A stretch of DNA of 64,000 nucleotides from SZUA-35 sp965530755 (GTDB lineage: Bacteria > Actinomycetota > Acidimicrobiia > Acidimicrobiales > SZUA-35): contig CBESNA010000011.1 of the NCBI GenBank assembly GCA_965530755.1, positions 1 through 64,000 of the forward strand, given 5' to 3'. Shown here piece after piece: positions 44,915 to 53,754 of the stretch. The notes beneath the pieces were generated by a model. That model ran no database searches, was not told the DNA's origin, and saw only the letters and a program-made list of their open reading frames with translations. The translations under genes and the position numbers were made by a program. The stretch's first letter is position 1. Every line of letters begins with the position of its first letter.

Positions 44915-45766
44915 ATGTTCCGCATGGTTTCAGTTGTCATCGCCTTGGTTGCCTTCCTGAGTGGATGCTCATCCGCTGCCGACGCCGGCCTGCAAGGTCT
45001 GGCCTTGGAGCCCCCGATCACCTTCTCGGTCGCCACCGTTCCCGATGCTCCGCTGGCCCTCGTCGTGCCGGCACCGTTGAGCCTTGTGTCGAGTGCCTCG
45101 AGCGAGGCAAACCGGGCGTCGTATCGTCTCGCTCCGGGGCTGCCGGTGTCGACACCGATCACCGAGACGCGGGTCGCCGTGATGCCCGAGGCGTTGGCAA
45201 CCATTGACGTGCTGGTCGACCCGAGCCCTGGCGCCGATCTCCTGATCACGTTCGAGCGTTTCGATGAGTTCCTCCAGCCGAGAGTCTTCCGCATCCTCGC
45301 TGATCGCGGTGACTACTACGAGGTCCAGGTGCCGATGCGGCCCAATGAGAGCACCGGCTACATCCATCGCGACGATGTCGAGGTCGTCACGACCAACCAG
45401 CGAATGCTGATCGATCTGTCCGATCGATCCGTCATCGTCTGGGACGGCGAGGAGGTCGTGCTCGACACGACGGGTTCCATCGGTCAGCCCCAGTCTCCGA
45501 CGCCCACCGGCAGTTTCTACGTTCGCAACGTGTTCGAGTGGGACGCCGAATCGATCTACGGGCCCTACGTGATCCCGCTGTCGGCGTATTCGGAGGCGAT
45601 CGACCAGATCAACGGCGGGGACGCCGTCGTGGCCATCCACGGGACGCAACGCCCCGACCTCATCGGCGCGGCGGTATCACTCGGATGTGTTCGTTTGGAG
45701 AACGACACCCTGCGCGAGCTGGCCGCCATCGTCGAGCCGGGCGCACCGGTCGAAATCGTCCCCTGA
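44915..45766 (+). CDS. L,D-transpeptidase lipoprotein
   Basis: 283 residues. Signal with lipobox FLSGCSS, an SH3-like region (YYEVQVPMRPNESTGYIHRDDV), then a YkuD domain ending IHGTQRPDLIGAAVSLGCVRL, which supplies the catalytic His and Cys of the HxxxxxxxxxxSxGCxR motif. Forms 3-3 peptidoglycan cross-links or anchors proteins on the outer face. No SD sequence is obvious. Confidence 0.9.
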   Translation: MFRMVSVVIALVAFLSGCSSAADAGLQGLALEPPITFSVATVPDAPLALVVPAPLSLVSSASSEANRASYRLAPGLPVSTPITETRVAVMPEALATIDVLVDPSPGADLLITFERFDEFLQPRVFRILADRGDYYEVQVPMRPNESTGYIHRDDVEVVTTNQRMLIDLSDRSVIVWDGEEVVLDTTGSIGQPQSPTPTGSFYVRNVFEWDAESIYGPYVIPLSAYSEAIDQINGGDAVVAIHGTQRPDLIGAAVSLGCVRLENDTLRELAAIVEPGAPVEIVP

Positions 45767-45853
45767 TCTTCCGCTCCGAGGCCTCACGCCATATGACAGG
45801 CGTCACAGCCTGAGGTAGCTTGCGCCCGAACCAACGAGCGCGAGGGGACCACG

Positions 45854-47605
45854 ATGGTCGAGAAGTGGCTGGTCGAGACCGATCTGAGCGAGGAGTTCGA
45901 CTTCTACACGAGAGCGAACATCGGTGAGGTCTTCCCCGACCCTGTCGCCCCGTTCTCGTTCTCCTACTTCCAGAACGAGAACGGTCTTGGCGGCTCGGAG
46001 ATGGGTTTTCGCAACGCGTACTACCGCATCGGTGTGATGACGCCGGACGAGTTGCCGGATGACGAGTGTGTCTTCCTCGGCGTGACCGGCGGCTACGGCT
46101 ACCTCAACGCGACCGCGTTGCGCATGCTCGGCCACCGCGCCCCTGGCATGTCATCGAAGGACATCGACGATTCGTTCTTCGGCGATGCCCCCGGCGTGCC
46201 GGAGTTCGTGGTGAAGGACGGTTTTGATCGACCCGACCTGACCGAGAAGATCGGGGAGACCTTTGGCTGGGTGCTGACGACGCCGTCCCTACCGGATGTG
46301 CTCGAACACGAGCGTCAGATGAACGAGCTTCGGGCCAATCGCCCGGATCTCGCGTCGATGAGCGATCAGGAGTTGCTCGACTACAGCCTCGCCGTCGCAG
46401 ACGAACACTTCGAGAAGCTGTTCACCGAGCACATCTTCATCTCGTTCCTCGCGACGCTGCCCATCGGGATCATCACTGCCGTCTGCACGGCCGTCGGCAA
46501 GCCCGAGGCCACGCTCAAGCTGTTGGCCGGCCTGGGCGACGTCGAGTCCGCCGCTCCTTCCATGGAGATGTGGAAGCTCGGTCGTCTCGTGGCCGAGTCC
46601 GATGCCCTGATGTCACTGTTCGACGTGGGCTACGAAGGCCTCGACGCCCGGCTGCGAGCGAGCGATGCGGACGATGCGGCGAGGTTTGCCGAAGCCTTCG
46701 ATCGTTTCCTCTACTCCTACGGCTGCCGCGGGCCGAACGAGTGGGAAGTGCGGTCGCCCACCTGGGAGACCGAGCCGGACCTCGCTCTTGCCGCCATCGA
46801 CCGCATGCGCCTGTCCGCAGCATCGCAGGCTCCGCAGCTCCACAACGACGACAAGCGGGCGGAACGCATGGCGCTCGGGGCCGAGATCGCAGCCATGGTC
46901 GAAGGCGATCCCGAGACCCACGGGCAGTTCCTGGCTGCGCTCAACTCGGCGACCGTGTTCATGCCGGGTCGTGAGCGGACCAAGACCAACAACATCAAGC
47001 TGGTCCACGAGCTCCGCATGGCGCTCCACGAGATCGGTCGCCGTCGGGTCGCCGCCGGCACCTTCCATCGCCACGACGATTTCGGCCTGCTGAGTCGAAC
47101 CGAATTGAAGGAAGAGGTGGCCAACCCCGGCACATACACAGACGACCTGCCTCGGCGTGAAGCGCTGATGACGGAGGTGGCGGCGCTCCAGGAGCCGTTC
47201 CTGTTCCACGGTGGCCGCCCGGACATGAGCACCTATCCCCGCCGAGATGCCGTGGTCATCACGCTGGTCGAAGCCGGGGAGGTCGTTCAGGGCGTGCCCG
47301 GTTGTCCCGGACAGTACGAGGGCATTGCCCGCGTCGTCATCGACTCCCACGATCCCACCGCACTCGAGCCAGGCGACATCCTCGTCGCCCCCATCACCGA
47401 CCCGTCGTGGACCCCGTTGTTCGTGCCGGCCGGTGGTGTCGTGGTCGATGTCGGTGCGCCGTTGAGCCACGCCATCATCGTCAGCCGCGAGCTCGGGATC
47501 CCGTGTGTGGTGTCGGCCACCGACGCCACCAAGCGCATCCCCGACGGTGCCACGATCCAGGTCGACGGTGACACCGGGGCGGTGACCATCATCTCGTTGC
47601 CCTAG
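45854..47605 (+). CDS. PEP-utilising enzyme lacking an ATP-grasp domain
   Basis: 583 residues. The last about 90 residues are the swivelling phosphohistidine domain of PEP synthase/rifampicin phosphotransferase proteins: GILVAPITDPSWTPLF-like segment and VDVGAPLSHAIIVSRELGIPCVV with the catalytic His. The first about 480 residues are helical, corresponding to the central (substrate) part of rifampicin-phosphotransferase-like proteins. No N-terminal ATP-binding domain is present in the gene or next to it. Either a partner supplies it, or the protein uses another phosphodonor. GAGGGG ribosome site at the ATG and a TAGCTT hexamer at 45816. Confidence 0.78.
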   Translation: MVEKWLVETDLSEEFDFYTRANIGEVFPDPVAPFSFSYFQNENGLGGSEMGFRNAYYRIGVMTPDELPDDECVFLGVTGGYGYLNATALRMLGHRAPGMSSKDIDDSFFGDAPGVPEFVVKDGFDRPDLTEKIGETFGWVLTTPSLPDVLEHERQMNELRANRPDLASMSDQELLDYSLAVADEHFEKLFTEHIFISFLATLPIGIITAVCTAVGKPEATLKLLAGLGDVESAAPSMEMWKLGRLVAESDALMSLFDVGYEGLDARLRASDADDAARFAEAFDRFLYSYGCRGPNEWEVRSPTWETEPDLALAAIDRMRLSAASQAPQLHNDDKRAERMALGAEIAAMVEGDPETHGQFLAALNSATVFMPGRERTKTNNIKLVHELRMALHEIGRRRVAAGTFHRHDDFGLLSRTELKEEVANPGTYTDDLPRREALMTEVAALQEPFLFHGGRPDMSTYPRRDAVVITLVEAGEVVQGVPGCPGQYEGIARVVIDSHDPTALEPGDILVAPITDPSWTPLFVPAGGVVVDVGAPLSHAIIVSRELGIPCVVSATDATKRIPDGATIQVDGDTGAVTIISLP

Positions 47606-47620
47606 CGAGAGCTGCGCTGG

Positions 47621-48853
47621 CTAGAGCTGCGTGACTTGGCCGACGAACAACACCATGCCGCTCTCGGCATGGCGAATCACATAGAGGAAGGGGCGGTCGG
47701 CGGCGATCGTGAACTCGGGTTCGGGCGGCCCGGACTCGCCCACGCCAAGGCCGGTGGCCGCTGCGGCCTCGGTCCCGATCTCGTCGACCGAAATCACCGC
47801 AGCGTGCACGGCACCGTCGATGTAGCCGTCAGCGATGGCGGGATAGACGCCGGGAGCGGCACCCATCTCGGTGAGCCATGGCAGGAGATCGATGTCGGAC
47901 TCGGCCTCCCACTTGGGCAGGAGCAGTTCGTACGGGCCAGGGGTGATTGCCGCATCGATCTCGTCGAGCGTGGTCTGGGAGAGGTCATCACGGAACGAAT
48001 CGAAGTCGTCGGGAACGATCACCAGCATCGAGTACTCGTCGCCCAGGTAGGGGAGCTCTGCCGCCGCCCATCCATCGCCGAGCCCTCGGGGTGCCGGCTG
48101 TTCGAGCTCACGCATGAAGGTGGTGGTCGACTGGCTGCCGTCGATGTTGGTGAACGGTGCGTCGACTGTGCCGTACTTCAGGAAGATCAGCTTCCACTGC
48201 GCCTTGAAGTAGACGGCGTCGGTGAGGACCAGCAGCGTGTTGCCGTCGATGAACTCCTTGGGCAGCAGCTCGGGGATGAGCTGGTTGGTCTGCTCGGAGA
48301 CCCAGTCATTGATCCGGGCTCGGCTCTCCTCCGGTGCGTCGACGTCGATCGTCTCGATGTCGGCTCCGTGATGGGTGGCCATGAGGTCGACCCATTCCTG
48401 GCCGAGCTCGAGTCCCTCCCGAGGCCAGATCCGGTCGGCGATGGTCACGATCGGCGTTGGCTCGTCCGCCATCGAAATGCTGGTGCCGTTGCTCTGTTCG
48501 ATCGACTGATCGATCGCGTTCCATGCGTCGTGGGCGCCGATCCCATCCGGCAGGGCGAATCCCTCGTCGATGGCGGCACCCGTCGGCTGGTCTGCTGCGG
48601 CCCGAATCATCAGCAGCGCGTGCCCGATGCTCAGCGGGCTCAGGATCGTGTTCGCGTCTGACGGTTGATCCCTCAGCACCTCGAAACCGGCATCATTGAA
48701 TCCGGCGGCGAGGTCGGCCACGGGCGCCGTCGACACGCTCGCGGCCCGAACCGTCCCGTCACTCGGAGCGACGGCCACGGTCTCACCTCCACCCGAGCCG
48801 CAGGCGGCGGCGATCAGGGCGAGGGTCAACAGAGAGATCAGGGCGCGGCGCAT
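47621..48853 (-). CDS. serpin-family protease inhibitor lipoprotein
   Basis: 410 residues. Lipoprotein signal LALIAAACGS, then a full serpin fold: NTILSPLSIGHALLMI, VLTDAVYFKAQWK, PYLGDEYSMLVIVPDD, reactive-loop hinge DEIGTEAAAATG and ADRPFLYVIRHAESGMVLFVGQV. The hinge has the small residues needed for loop insertion, so inhibitory function is likely. P1 lies in the loop after the hinge (GLGVGESGPPEPE); the acidic/proline loop suggests an unusual target. Starts at ATG 48853; the upstream open frame has no signal. Confidence 0.9.
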   Translation of the reverse strand: MRRALISLLTLALIAAACGSGGGETVAVAPSDGTVRAASVSTAPVADLAAGFNDAGFEVLRDQPSDANTILSPLSIGHALLMIRAAADQPTGAAIDEGFALPDGIGAHDAWNAIDQSIEQSNGTSISMADEPTPIVTIADRIWPREGLELGQEWVDLMATHHGADIETIDVDAPEESRARINDWVSEQTNQLIPELLPKEFIDGNTLLVLTDAVYFKAQWKLIFLKYGTVDAPFTNIDGSQSTTTFMRELEQPAPRGLGDGWAAAELPYLGDEYSMLVIVPDDFDSFRDDLSQTTLDEIDAAITPGPYELLLPKWEAESDIDLLPWLTEMGAAPGVYPAIADGYIDGAVHAAVISVDEIGTEAAAATGLGVGESGPPEPEFTIAADRPFLYVIRHAESGMVLFVGQVTQL

Positions 48854-48891
48854 GTTCGTTTGGACGATCGTCGGGCGGTCCTGGTTCCTTC

Positions 48892-49599
48892 TCACGAGCT
48901 GATCCGGTACCGGTAGCCCGCTCTGGTTCGATCGATCCGGTCGATCAGGTGGGCGGCCTGGAAGCAGAACGCCAGCTTCTGGGCAGCATCGCGACTGCAT
49001 TTCGCCTGGTCAGCGATATCGGCAGTGGTGAATGTGTGCGGAAGGGTCGAGGGGAGCAGGCGCCGCAGATCGAACACCGAGTCGAAGCGTTGCTGATCGA
49101 TGATCTCCTCGATCTGGCGGTCGACGGTTCGGTAGCCGCCTCGTCGTCGCCGCAACGAAGGGTCGTGAACCTGCTTGCGAACCTCGTCGAACAGCACCAC
49201 TTCGAGGCTGAGATTGGGGTGGTCGAGCAGGGTAGGAATGCTGACCAGCTCGTCGAACAACGAATAGATCGAGCCCCGTTTGGGGGAGCGGCGAGCGCTC
49301 ACTCTCGCGTCGGAACTCCTGCGTTCGAGTCTCGTCCGGACGGCGATGGGGTGGACGAGCAGCAGGCGGTGGTCGCCCAGCAGATGATCGAGCTTCTTGC
49401 CCATCGCGCCGAACGAGCCCGTTTGGATCTCGACCAGCAGCTCGTCTGTGGTACCGGGCGACTTGACCAAGTCGACAACGAACCGACCGAACGGGACCTC
49501 GAAGGTGTCACCGGGGTCGGCGAAGTGTCGCTTGAGCATCGCGTGCAAGCTTCCCTCGTTGAGCTGGCCGATGCCCGGCTCGGTCGTTTCGGCCGTCAC
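48892..49599 (-). CDS. nuclease-fold protein with C-terminal winged helix
   Basis: 235 residues of unrecognised family. Near the N-terminus GRFVVDLVK and TDELLVEIQTGSFGAMGKKLDHLL form an Asp...Glu-x-Gln arrangement like PD-(D/E)XK nucleases. The C-terminus HTFTTADIADQAKCSRDAAQKLAF resembles a winged-helix DNA-binding domain. GTG at 49599 overlaps the SDR stop by 4 bases (GTGA), fixing the start. Function inferred only: DNA processing or regulation. Confidence 0.6.
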   Translation of the reverse strand: MTAETTEPGIGQLNEGSLHAMLKRHFADPGDTFEVPFGRFVVDLVKSPGTTDELLVEIQTGSFGAMGKKLDHLLGDHRLLLVHPIAVRTRLERRSSDARVSARRSPKRGSIYSLFDELVSIPTLLDHPNLSLEVVLFDEVRKQVHDPSLRRRRGGYRTVDRQIEEIIDQQRFDSVFDLRRLLPSTLPHTFTTADIADQAKCSRDAAQKLAFCFQAAHLIDRIDRTRAGYRYRISS

Positions 49600-50366
49600 G
49601 AAGGTCGCAAGCCGCCGTCGGAGTAGAGGAGCTGGGCGTTGATCCAATGCCCCTCGGCTGAGCACAGGAACCGCACGAGGTTGGCGCAATCCTCCGGGCG
49701 CCCGATCCGAGATTGGAGGTTGCGCTCGAGGCAGGCCTCGACGATCTCGGGCGTCATCCAGCCGGTGTCGGTGCCGCCAGGGTTGATCACGTTGGCCGTG
49801 ATGCCGAGCTCGGCGAGCTCGGTGGCGGCGGCGATCACGATGCGGTCGAGTGCCGCCTTGCTTGCTCCGTATGGAAGGTTGAACTCAGCATGATCGCTGG
49901 TGATGGCGATGACGCGACCTGTTGGCTCCCCGTCGCCGGCGGCGGTCGTGAGCCGTTCGGCGAAGGCCTTGATCAGCAGCCAGGTCGCTCGAGCGTTGAC
50001 AGCGAAGTGGAGGTCGAAGCTCTCGACCGTGGTGGTCAGAATCGACGAGTCGACCGACTCGCAATGGCACATCACGAGCCCGGTGAGTGGTCCAGCCGCC
50101 TCGGTCGCCCGGCGGATCAGGTCCTCTGGAGTGTCGGGCTGTGCGAGGTCGGCCTCGAGGTGGGCGAGACCGAGCTGCGGAGGCCCTTTGGGATCGGCGC
50201 CCCACGGCATCTTCTCGTCGTAGCCGACGTGGCCCGAGGTGACGACGGCCCAACCATCGTCGGCCAGAGCGGTGGCAATGGCGGCGCCGATTCCGATCGA
50301 GCGGCCGACGCCGGTGACGAGCACCGCTTTCTGGGTGCCGGCATCGGTGCGCGGATCTCGGGCCAT
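49596..50366 (-). CDS. short-chain dehydrogenase/reductase
   Basis: 256 residues. VLVTGVGRSIGIGAAIA nucleotide loop, catalytic Tyr-x3-Lys in LPYGASKAALDR, and the C-terminal NPGGTDTGWM and INAQLLYSDGG typical of FabG-like proteins. An insert around residues 45-65 (WGADPKGPP) is shared with some actinobacterial SDRs. ATG at 50366 follows TACGGT at 6 bases; the following gene is translationally coupled. Confidence 0.87.
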   Translation of the reverse strand: MARDPRTDAGTQKAVLVTGVGRSIGIGAAIATALADDGWAVVTSGHVGYDEKMPWGADPKGPPQLGLAHLEADLAQPDTPEDLIRRATEAAGPLTGLVMCHCESVDSSILTTTVESFDLHFAVNARATWLLIKAFAERLTTAAGDGEPTGRVIAITSDHAEFNLPYGASKAALDRIVIAAATELAELGITANVINPGGTDTGWMTPEIVEACLERNLQSRIGRPEDCANLVRFLCSAEGHWINAQLLYSDGGLRPS

Positions 50367-50372
50367 CGGTCA

Positions 50373-50378
50373 ACCGTA
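50373..50378 (-). promoter_or_regulatory. -10 hexamer TACGGT for the SDR gene at 50366
   Basis: Six bases before the ATG. Confidence 0.42.
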
Positions 50379-50470
50379 GTTCGCCCGCTCGAGCACCCGA
50401 TGGCATTCATTGACTGCGTTGATGTTCGGCGAGGCCGGGCCATGGCCGCGTACCCCCTGCTCGAGATGGC

Positions 50471-51493
50471 GTGGAGGAGCCATGGCATCAGGGCGCTCAT
50501 GGCGACCGATTCGCTCGCCTGATCGATGACAACCCTGATGTAGCTCATCTGCTCGAGCGCGACGAGCAGCTGCTGATCGAGAGTGCCGGTGGACTCACGC
50601 CTGAGGAGTTCCGGCGGCTGTGCAACCGGTGGCGAGACCTAGCCGATCCCGATGCGGCCTATGCCCGGTGGCGTCGGCGTCACGAACGCCGCCATCTGTC
50701 GATGGCTCACGACCTCGAGAGCAATCTCGTGTTCGAGGGCCGCCTCGATGGGGCCGATGGCGAAGTCTTCTTTCGGGCGGTCTCCAAGCGCGAGAACGAA
50801 TTGTTCCTCGCCGACCGGGCTGCCGCCCGAGTCGAGCTCGGCCGTACGCCGACCGTTGGCGAGCTGCATCGCACCTCGGCACAGCGCCGAATCGATGCCC
50901 TGGCCGATCTCGTCCGAAGGGGTGCCGGCGCCACCGACGAGAACGATCCGGAGTCCGATCCCGCTGTCTCGATCAATTACCTGGTCGACGATGAAACGGT
51001 GCAGGAAGGGCTCGACCGAGTCTTCGGCCCGGGCGACAGCTCCGCCGGCGGGCCGTGCGATCGTGGTGCCGACACCTCGGCCGCCTTCGATCCCCGTCGC
51101 TGCTGCCAGACACTCGATGGTCTCTCCGTGCCACCCGAGGTCGTGATTCGCGATGCGTTCCGAGCACGGATTCGGCGAGTGGTCTTCGAAGGAGCGTCTG
51201 TCATCATCGATGCCGGCCGGTCCCGTCGACTCCTCGATGGTCCGCAGCGCGACCTGGTCTGGTTGCGAGATCGTCGATGTCGCCACCCGTTCTGCACCAC
51301 CTCGCATTGGCGTTGCGAGATCGATCATGTCGTGCCCGTTTCAGACGGCGGCGCGACGGACCTGACCAACGCGGCGCTGTTGTGCCCGACGCACCACGAC
51401 GACAAGTCGGCGGGCCGCGTCTTGGTGCGGGCCGGGCCCAACGGGCGGCTCGAATGGTTCCGGCCCGATGGCCAGCTCCTCGGTGTCAGCTGA
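50471..51493 (+). pseudogene. DUF222/HNH endonuclease truncated at the N-terminus
   Basis: GTG at 50471 opens 340 residues that begin in the middle of a DUF222 domain (RFARLIDDNPDVAHLLERDE, then LTPEEFRRLCNRWRDLADPDAA). The rest is complete, ending in an HNH nuclease: WLRDRRCRHPFC, CEIDHVVPVSDGGATDLTNAALLC and THHDDK. Normal members have 100-150 more N-terminal residues; an in-frame TGA at 50420 closes the frame upstream. It may still yield a nuclease-competent C-terminal fragment, but the gene is broken relative to its family. Confidence 0.65.
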
Positions 51494-51500
51494 GCTCAGT

Positions 51501-52439
51501 TCAGTACTGGCTCCAGCGCGTGAGTGATGCGACCGAACGACGTGACGTCTGAGCTGCGATGGCAAGTCGCTGGATCGTCGTTCGAGTCGGGACGCGCCGA
51601 TTCGATCTGCCCTCGACGACGAGGTCCATGTCAACGCGAATCTGACCAGCGCCTGCTGGTGGCAGCGGCGCGCCGTCGACCAAGGATCCGGTGATGAAGC
51701 GTTCAGGCGACTCGCCGAGCCAAGCGACGACTGCCAGCACGCCATCGGCCTCGGCATCAGTCGCAGCGCCGAACCGTCGGATCGTCGACGCGGACACGCC
51801 GACCTCGCGCGCCAAAGCCGCCATCGAGAGCTTGCGTTCCGAGCGAGCTTGATCGATCCGGACACTCAACATGCCCAGATCGAACGGATGCGAGTCGACG
51901 GGTCCACCAACGGGTGCCAGGAGTGGAGGGCCACCGGCGCCAAGCGGCCGGACGAGGAGGACTGTCGGAACCCCGTCCGACCAGACAATGTGCCGCTGTA
52001 CGTAAAATCCGACCTTGTGGGCGACGCGTAGCGAGGTGTCGTTGTCCGCGGCGATGACGCATATCACTTCGCCGTTGTGGTGTGCGTCGGCAACCGTGAG
52101 CAGGGCAGCCGTTGCCTCGGTCGCATAGCCCCGGCCCCTCGCGTCTGGCGTGAGTCGCCAACCCCACTCGAGCCGGTCGAGCCCGTCGATGACGATGCTG
52201 CCGACGCCCGTGTATCCGACGATCCTTCCCGTAGATTTTTCGACGATCGGCTGCTTCGCGTATGGCAGAGTGGCGGCAAGGGCCAGCATCTGATCGAAGC
52301 GTGCGCCAGCCGACCCGACATCGAGAACGTCGCTCCAAAAGACCGTGAACGCCTCGTCTGTGAACAAGTCGACGAATCGCCGACGGTCGGCTTCGACGGG
52401 AGCTCGGATCACGAGCCGATCTGTTTCCACGACTTCCAC
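51501..52439 (-). CDS. GNAT acetyltransferase fused to an XRE-type HTH domain
   Basis: 312 residues. Residues 1-165 are a RimJ/RimL-like GNAT (ETDRLVIRAPVEAD, ATGRIVGYTGVGSIV-type strand, RLTPDARGRGYATEA acetyl-CoA loop, NDTSLRVAHKVGFY). Residues about 190-250 form a helix-turn-helix: SERKLSMAALAREVGVSASTIRRF. The C-terminal 50 residues are unassigned. GTG start at 52439. A single protein combining acetylation and DNA binding is unusual; it may have arisen by gene fusion. It sits in a patch of broken genes. Confidence 0.75.
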   Translation of the reverse strand: MEVVETDRLVIRAPVEADRRRFVDLFTDEAFTVFWSDVLDVGSAGARFDQMLALAATLPYAKQPIVEKSTGRIVGYTGVGSIVIDGLDRLEWGWRLTPDARGRGYATEATAALLTVADAHHNGEVICVIAADNDTSLRVAHKVGFYVQRHIVWSDGVPTVLLVRPLGAGGPPLLAPVGGPVDSHPFDLGMLSVRIDQARSERKLSMAALAREVGVSASTIRRFGAATDAEADGVLAVVAWLGESPERFITGSLVDGAPLPPAGAGQIRVDMDLVVEGRSNRRVPTRTTIQRLAIAAQTSRRSVASLTRWSQY

Positions 52440-52520
52440 CGTACGAGTGGGGCACCCCCGGCGCTCGTTCGGTCGGTTGTGCGATCGGGTGGGCTGCTCG
52501 GGTTGCTGAATGCCGGCCCG

Positions 52521-52905
52521 CTACTTGCTCGATGCCTCGGCACCACTGGCTTCCACGGCGATGAAGCGAGAAATGCTTCGCGGCGCGAACCCGACTCGCT
52601 CGTAGAAGTCCTGAGCCGGTTGGTTGGCTGCGTAGTGATCGACGTGGGCCTCGACACACCCGCGTTCCCGTCCCCAATACGAGCAGACCCACTACTTCGC
52701 CAGACGACTTTGCAGCCAGCACGAGAGCGTCGGGAGACTCGATCAGTTGCTCGAGGTCTTGGCGGCCCTCCCGCTCGGGCCAGGTCGTGTCCGAGAACGG
52801 ATCGTGCCGGCCGGCATCCTCCTGGAACAGTAACGATTCCAGCGCGACCAGAGCGGTGATGTCCTCTGGCTGTGCATTGGCGACCTCGATCTCGTTCGAC
52901 CTCAT
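52521..52905 (-). pseudogene. GNAT acetyltransferase broken by internal deletion and frameshift
   Basis: The first 76 codons from ATG 52905 give a normal GNAT N-terminus (IEVANAQPEDITALVALE, SGEVVGLLV). At 52679 the homologous sequence continues in the next frame (WGRERGCVEAHVDHYAANQ, then PAQDFYERVGFAP) to a TAG at 52523-52521. About 40 residues, including the acetyl-CoA loop, are missing at the joint. Its ATG overlaps the methyltransferase stop by 4 bases, so it was once the second gene of that operon. Confidence 0.78.
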
Positions 52906-53714
52906 GCTCGGGCTCCGCGACAAACGAAGGCGCCGGTACGGGTTCGGATGTGCAGAACTCCGTTCCCGAAACGACGCTGGAGAACGTCTCGGAACTCGAT
53001 GGCTTGTTCGGCAGTCGCCGTCTCGCCGGGCGGGAACGACAACCCGTAGGCGACTGCGGCGTCGAGATCGGTCACGAGCAGGTCGTTGTCGTAGGCGTGC
53101 CATGAGATCGACCCGAAGTGTTCGCGGAGACGACGCTCGCCTGTGTCGATTCCGAACACCTCGTAGAGCCGGTCCTCGTGATCGCCGAACACGTCGGTGA
53201 TGGCGTCCTTCATCGAGTCCATGTGGCCGTAGCCGTTGGTCGATGCCAGCAAGACTCCATCTGGGCTGAGGACTCGCGCCAGTTCGCCGACCGCTCGATC
53301 AGGATCGGGCACGTGATAGAGCATGTGGTTGGCAACCACGATGTCGAACGAGTCGTCGGCGAACGGCAGTTCCTGAACGTCGCACTCTCGAGACGTGACG
53401 GTCGGGAAACCGGCGGCCGAGGCCCGCCGGGATGCGGCGTCGACCATGCCGGGGGAGAGGTCGGTCAATGTCACGTTGACCGATCGTGGCACGACGGTCG
53501 TGTCCCAGAAGCGACCACTCCCGGTGCCGCACTCCAGTACTCGGGCCGACGCCGGCCAGTCGATCAGCGCCGCCTCGAAGTCGGGGAAGGCGAGGTCGGC
53601 AGTCGAGAATCGTTGATGGAGCGCAGTGCGAGCATCGAGCTTCGACGTGTCGCCGTACTGCTCATCTCGGAGGTAAGTCTGGTCTCCGCCGGCGAATGGC
53701 GCTCGATCGTTCAT
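52902..53714 (-). CDS. class I SAM-dependent methyltransferase
   Basis: 270 residues. SAM-binding VLECGTGSGRFWD, acidic strand TLTDLSPGMVDAA, motif DVQELPFADDSFDIVVANHMLYHV and a post-motif with LARVLSPDGVLLAST. Substrate unknown. I chose the ATG at 53714; the longer frame to 54434 runs antisense through the divergent gene. Its stop overlaps the start of the broken acetyltransferase. Confidence 0.87.
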   Translation of the reverse strand: MNDRAPFAGGDQTYLRDEQYGDTSKLDARTALHQRFSTADLAFPDFEAALIDWPASARVLECGTGSGRFWDTTVVPRSVNVTLTDLSPGMVDAASRRASAAGFPTVTSRECDVQELPFADDSFDIVVANHMLYHVPDPDRAVGELARVLSPDGVLLASTNGYGHMDSMKDAITDVFGDHEDRLYEVFGIDTGERRLREHFGSISWHAYDNDLLVTDLDAAVAYGLSFPPGETATAEQAIEFRDVLQRRFGNGVLHIRTRTGAFVCRGARA

Positions 53715-53742
53715 CGGGTCAGCCTTGCACAGCGCTCGGAAG

Positions 53743-53748
53743 TAGCTT
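53743..53748 (+). promoter_or_regulatory. -10 hexamer TAGCTT before the PTH2 gene
   Basis: Six bases before the ATG at 53755; the CGGAGG in between could also act as a ribosome site. Confidence 0.33.
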
Positions 53749-53754
53749 CGGAGG

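Noticed and set aside
51757..53103. Minus-strand frame of 448 codons joining parts of two acetyltransferases
   Set aside because: It reads the first GNAT in frame but then runs through the second in the wrong frame; it is a by-product of the deletion at 52679.
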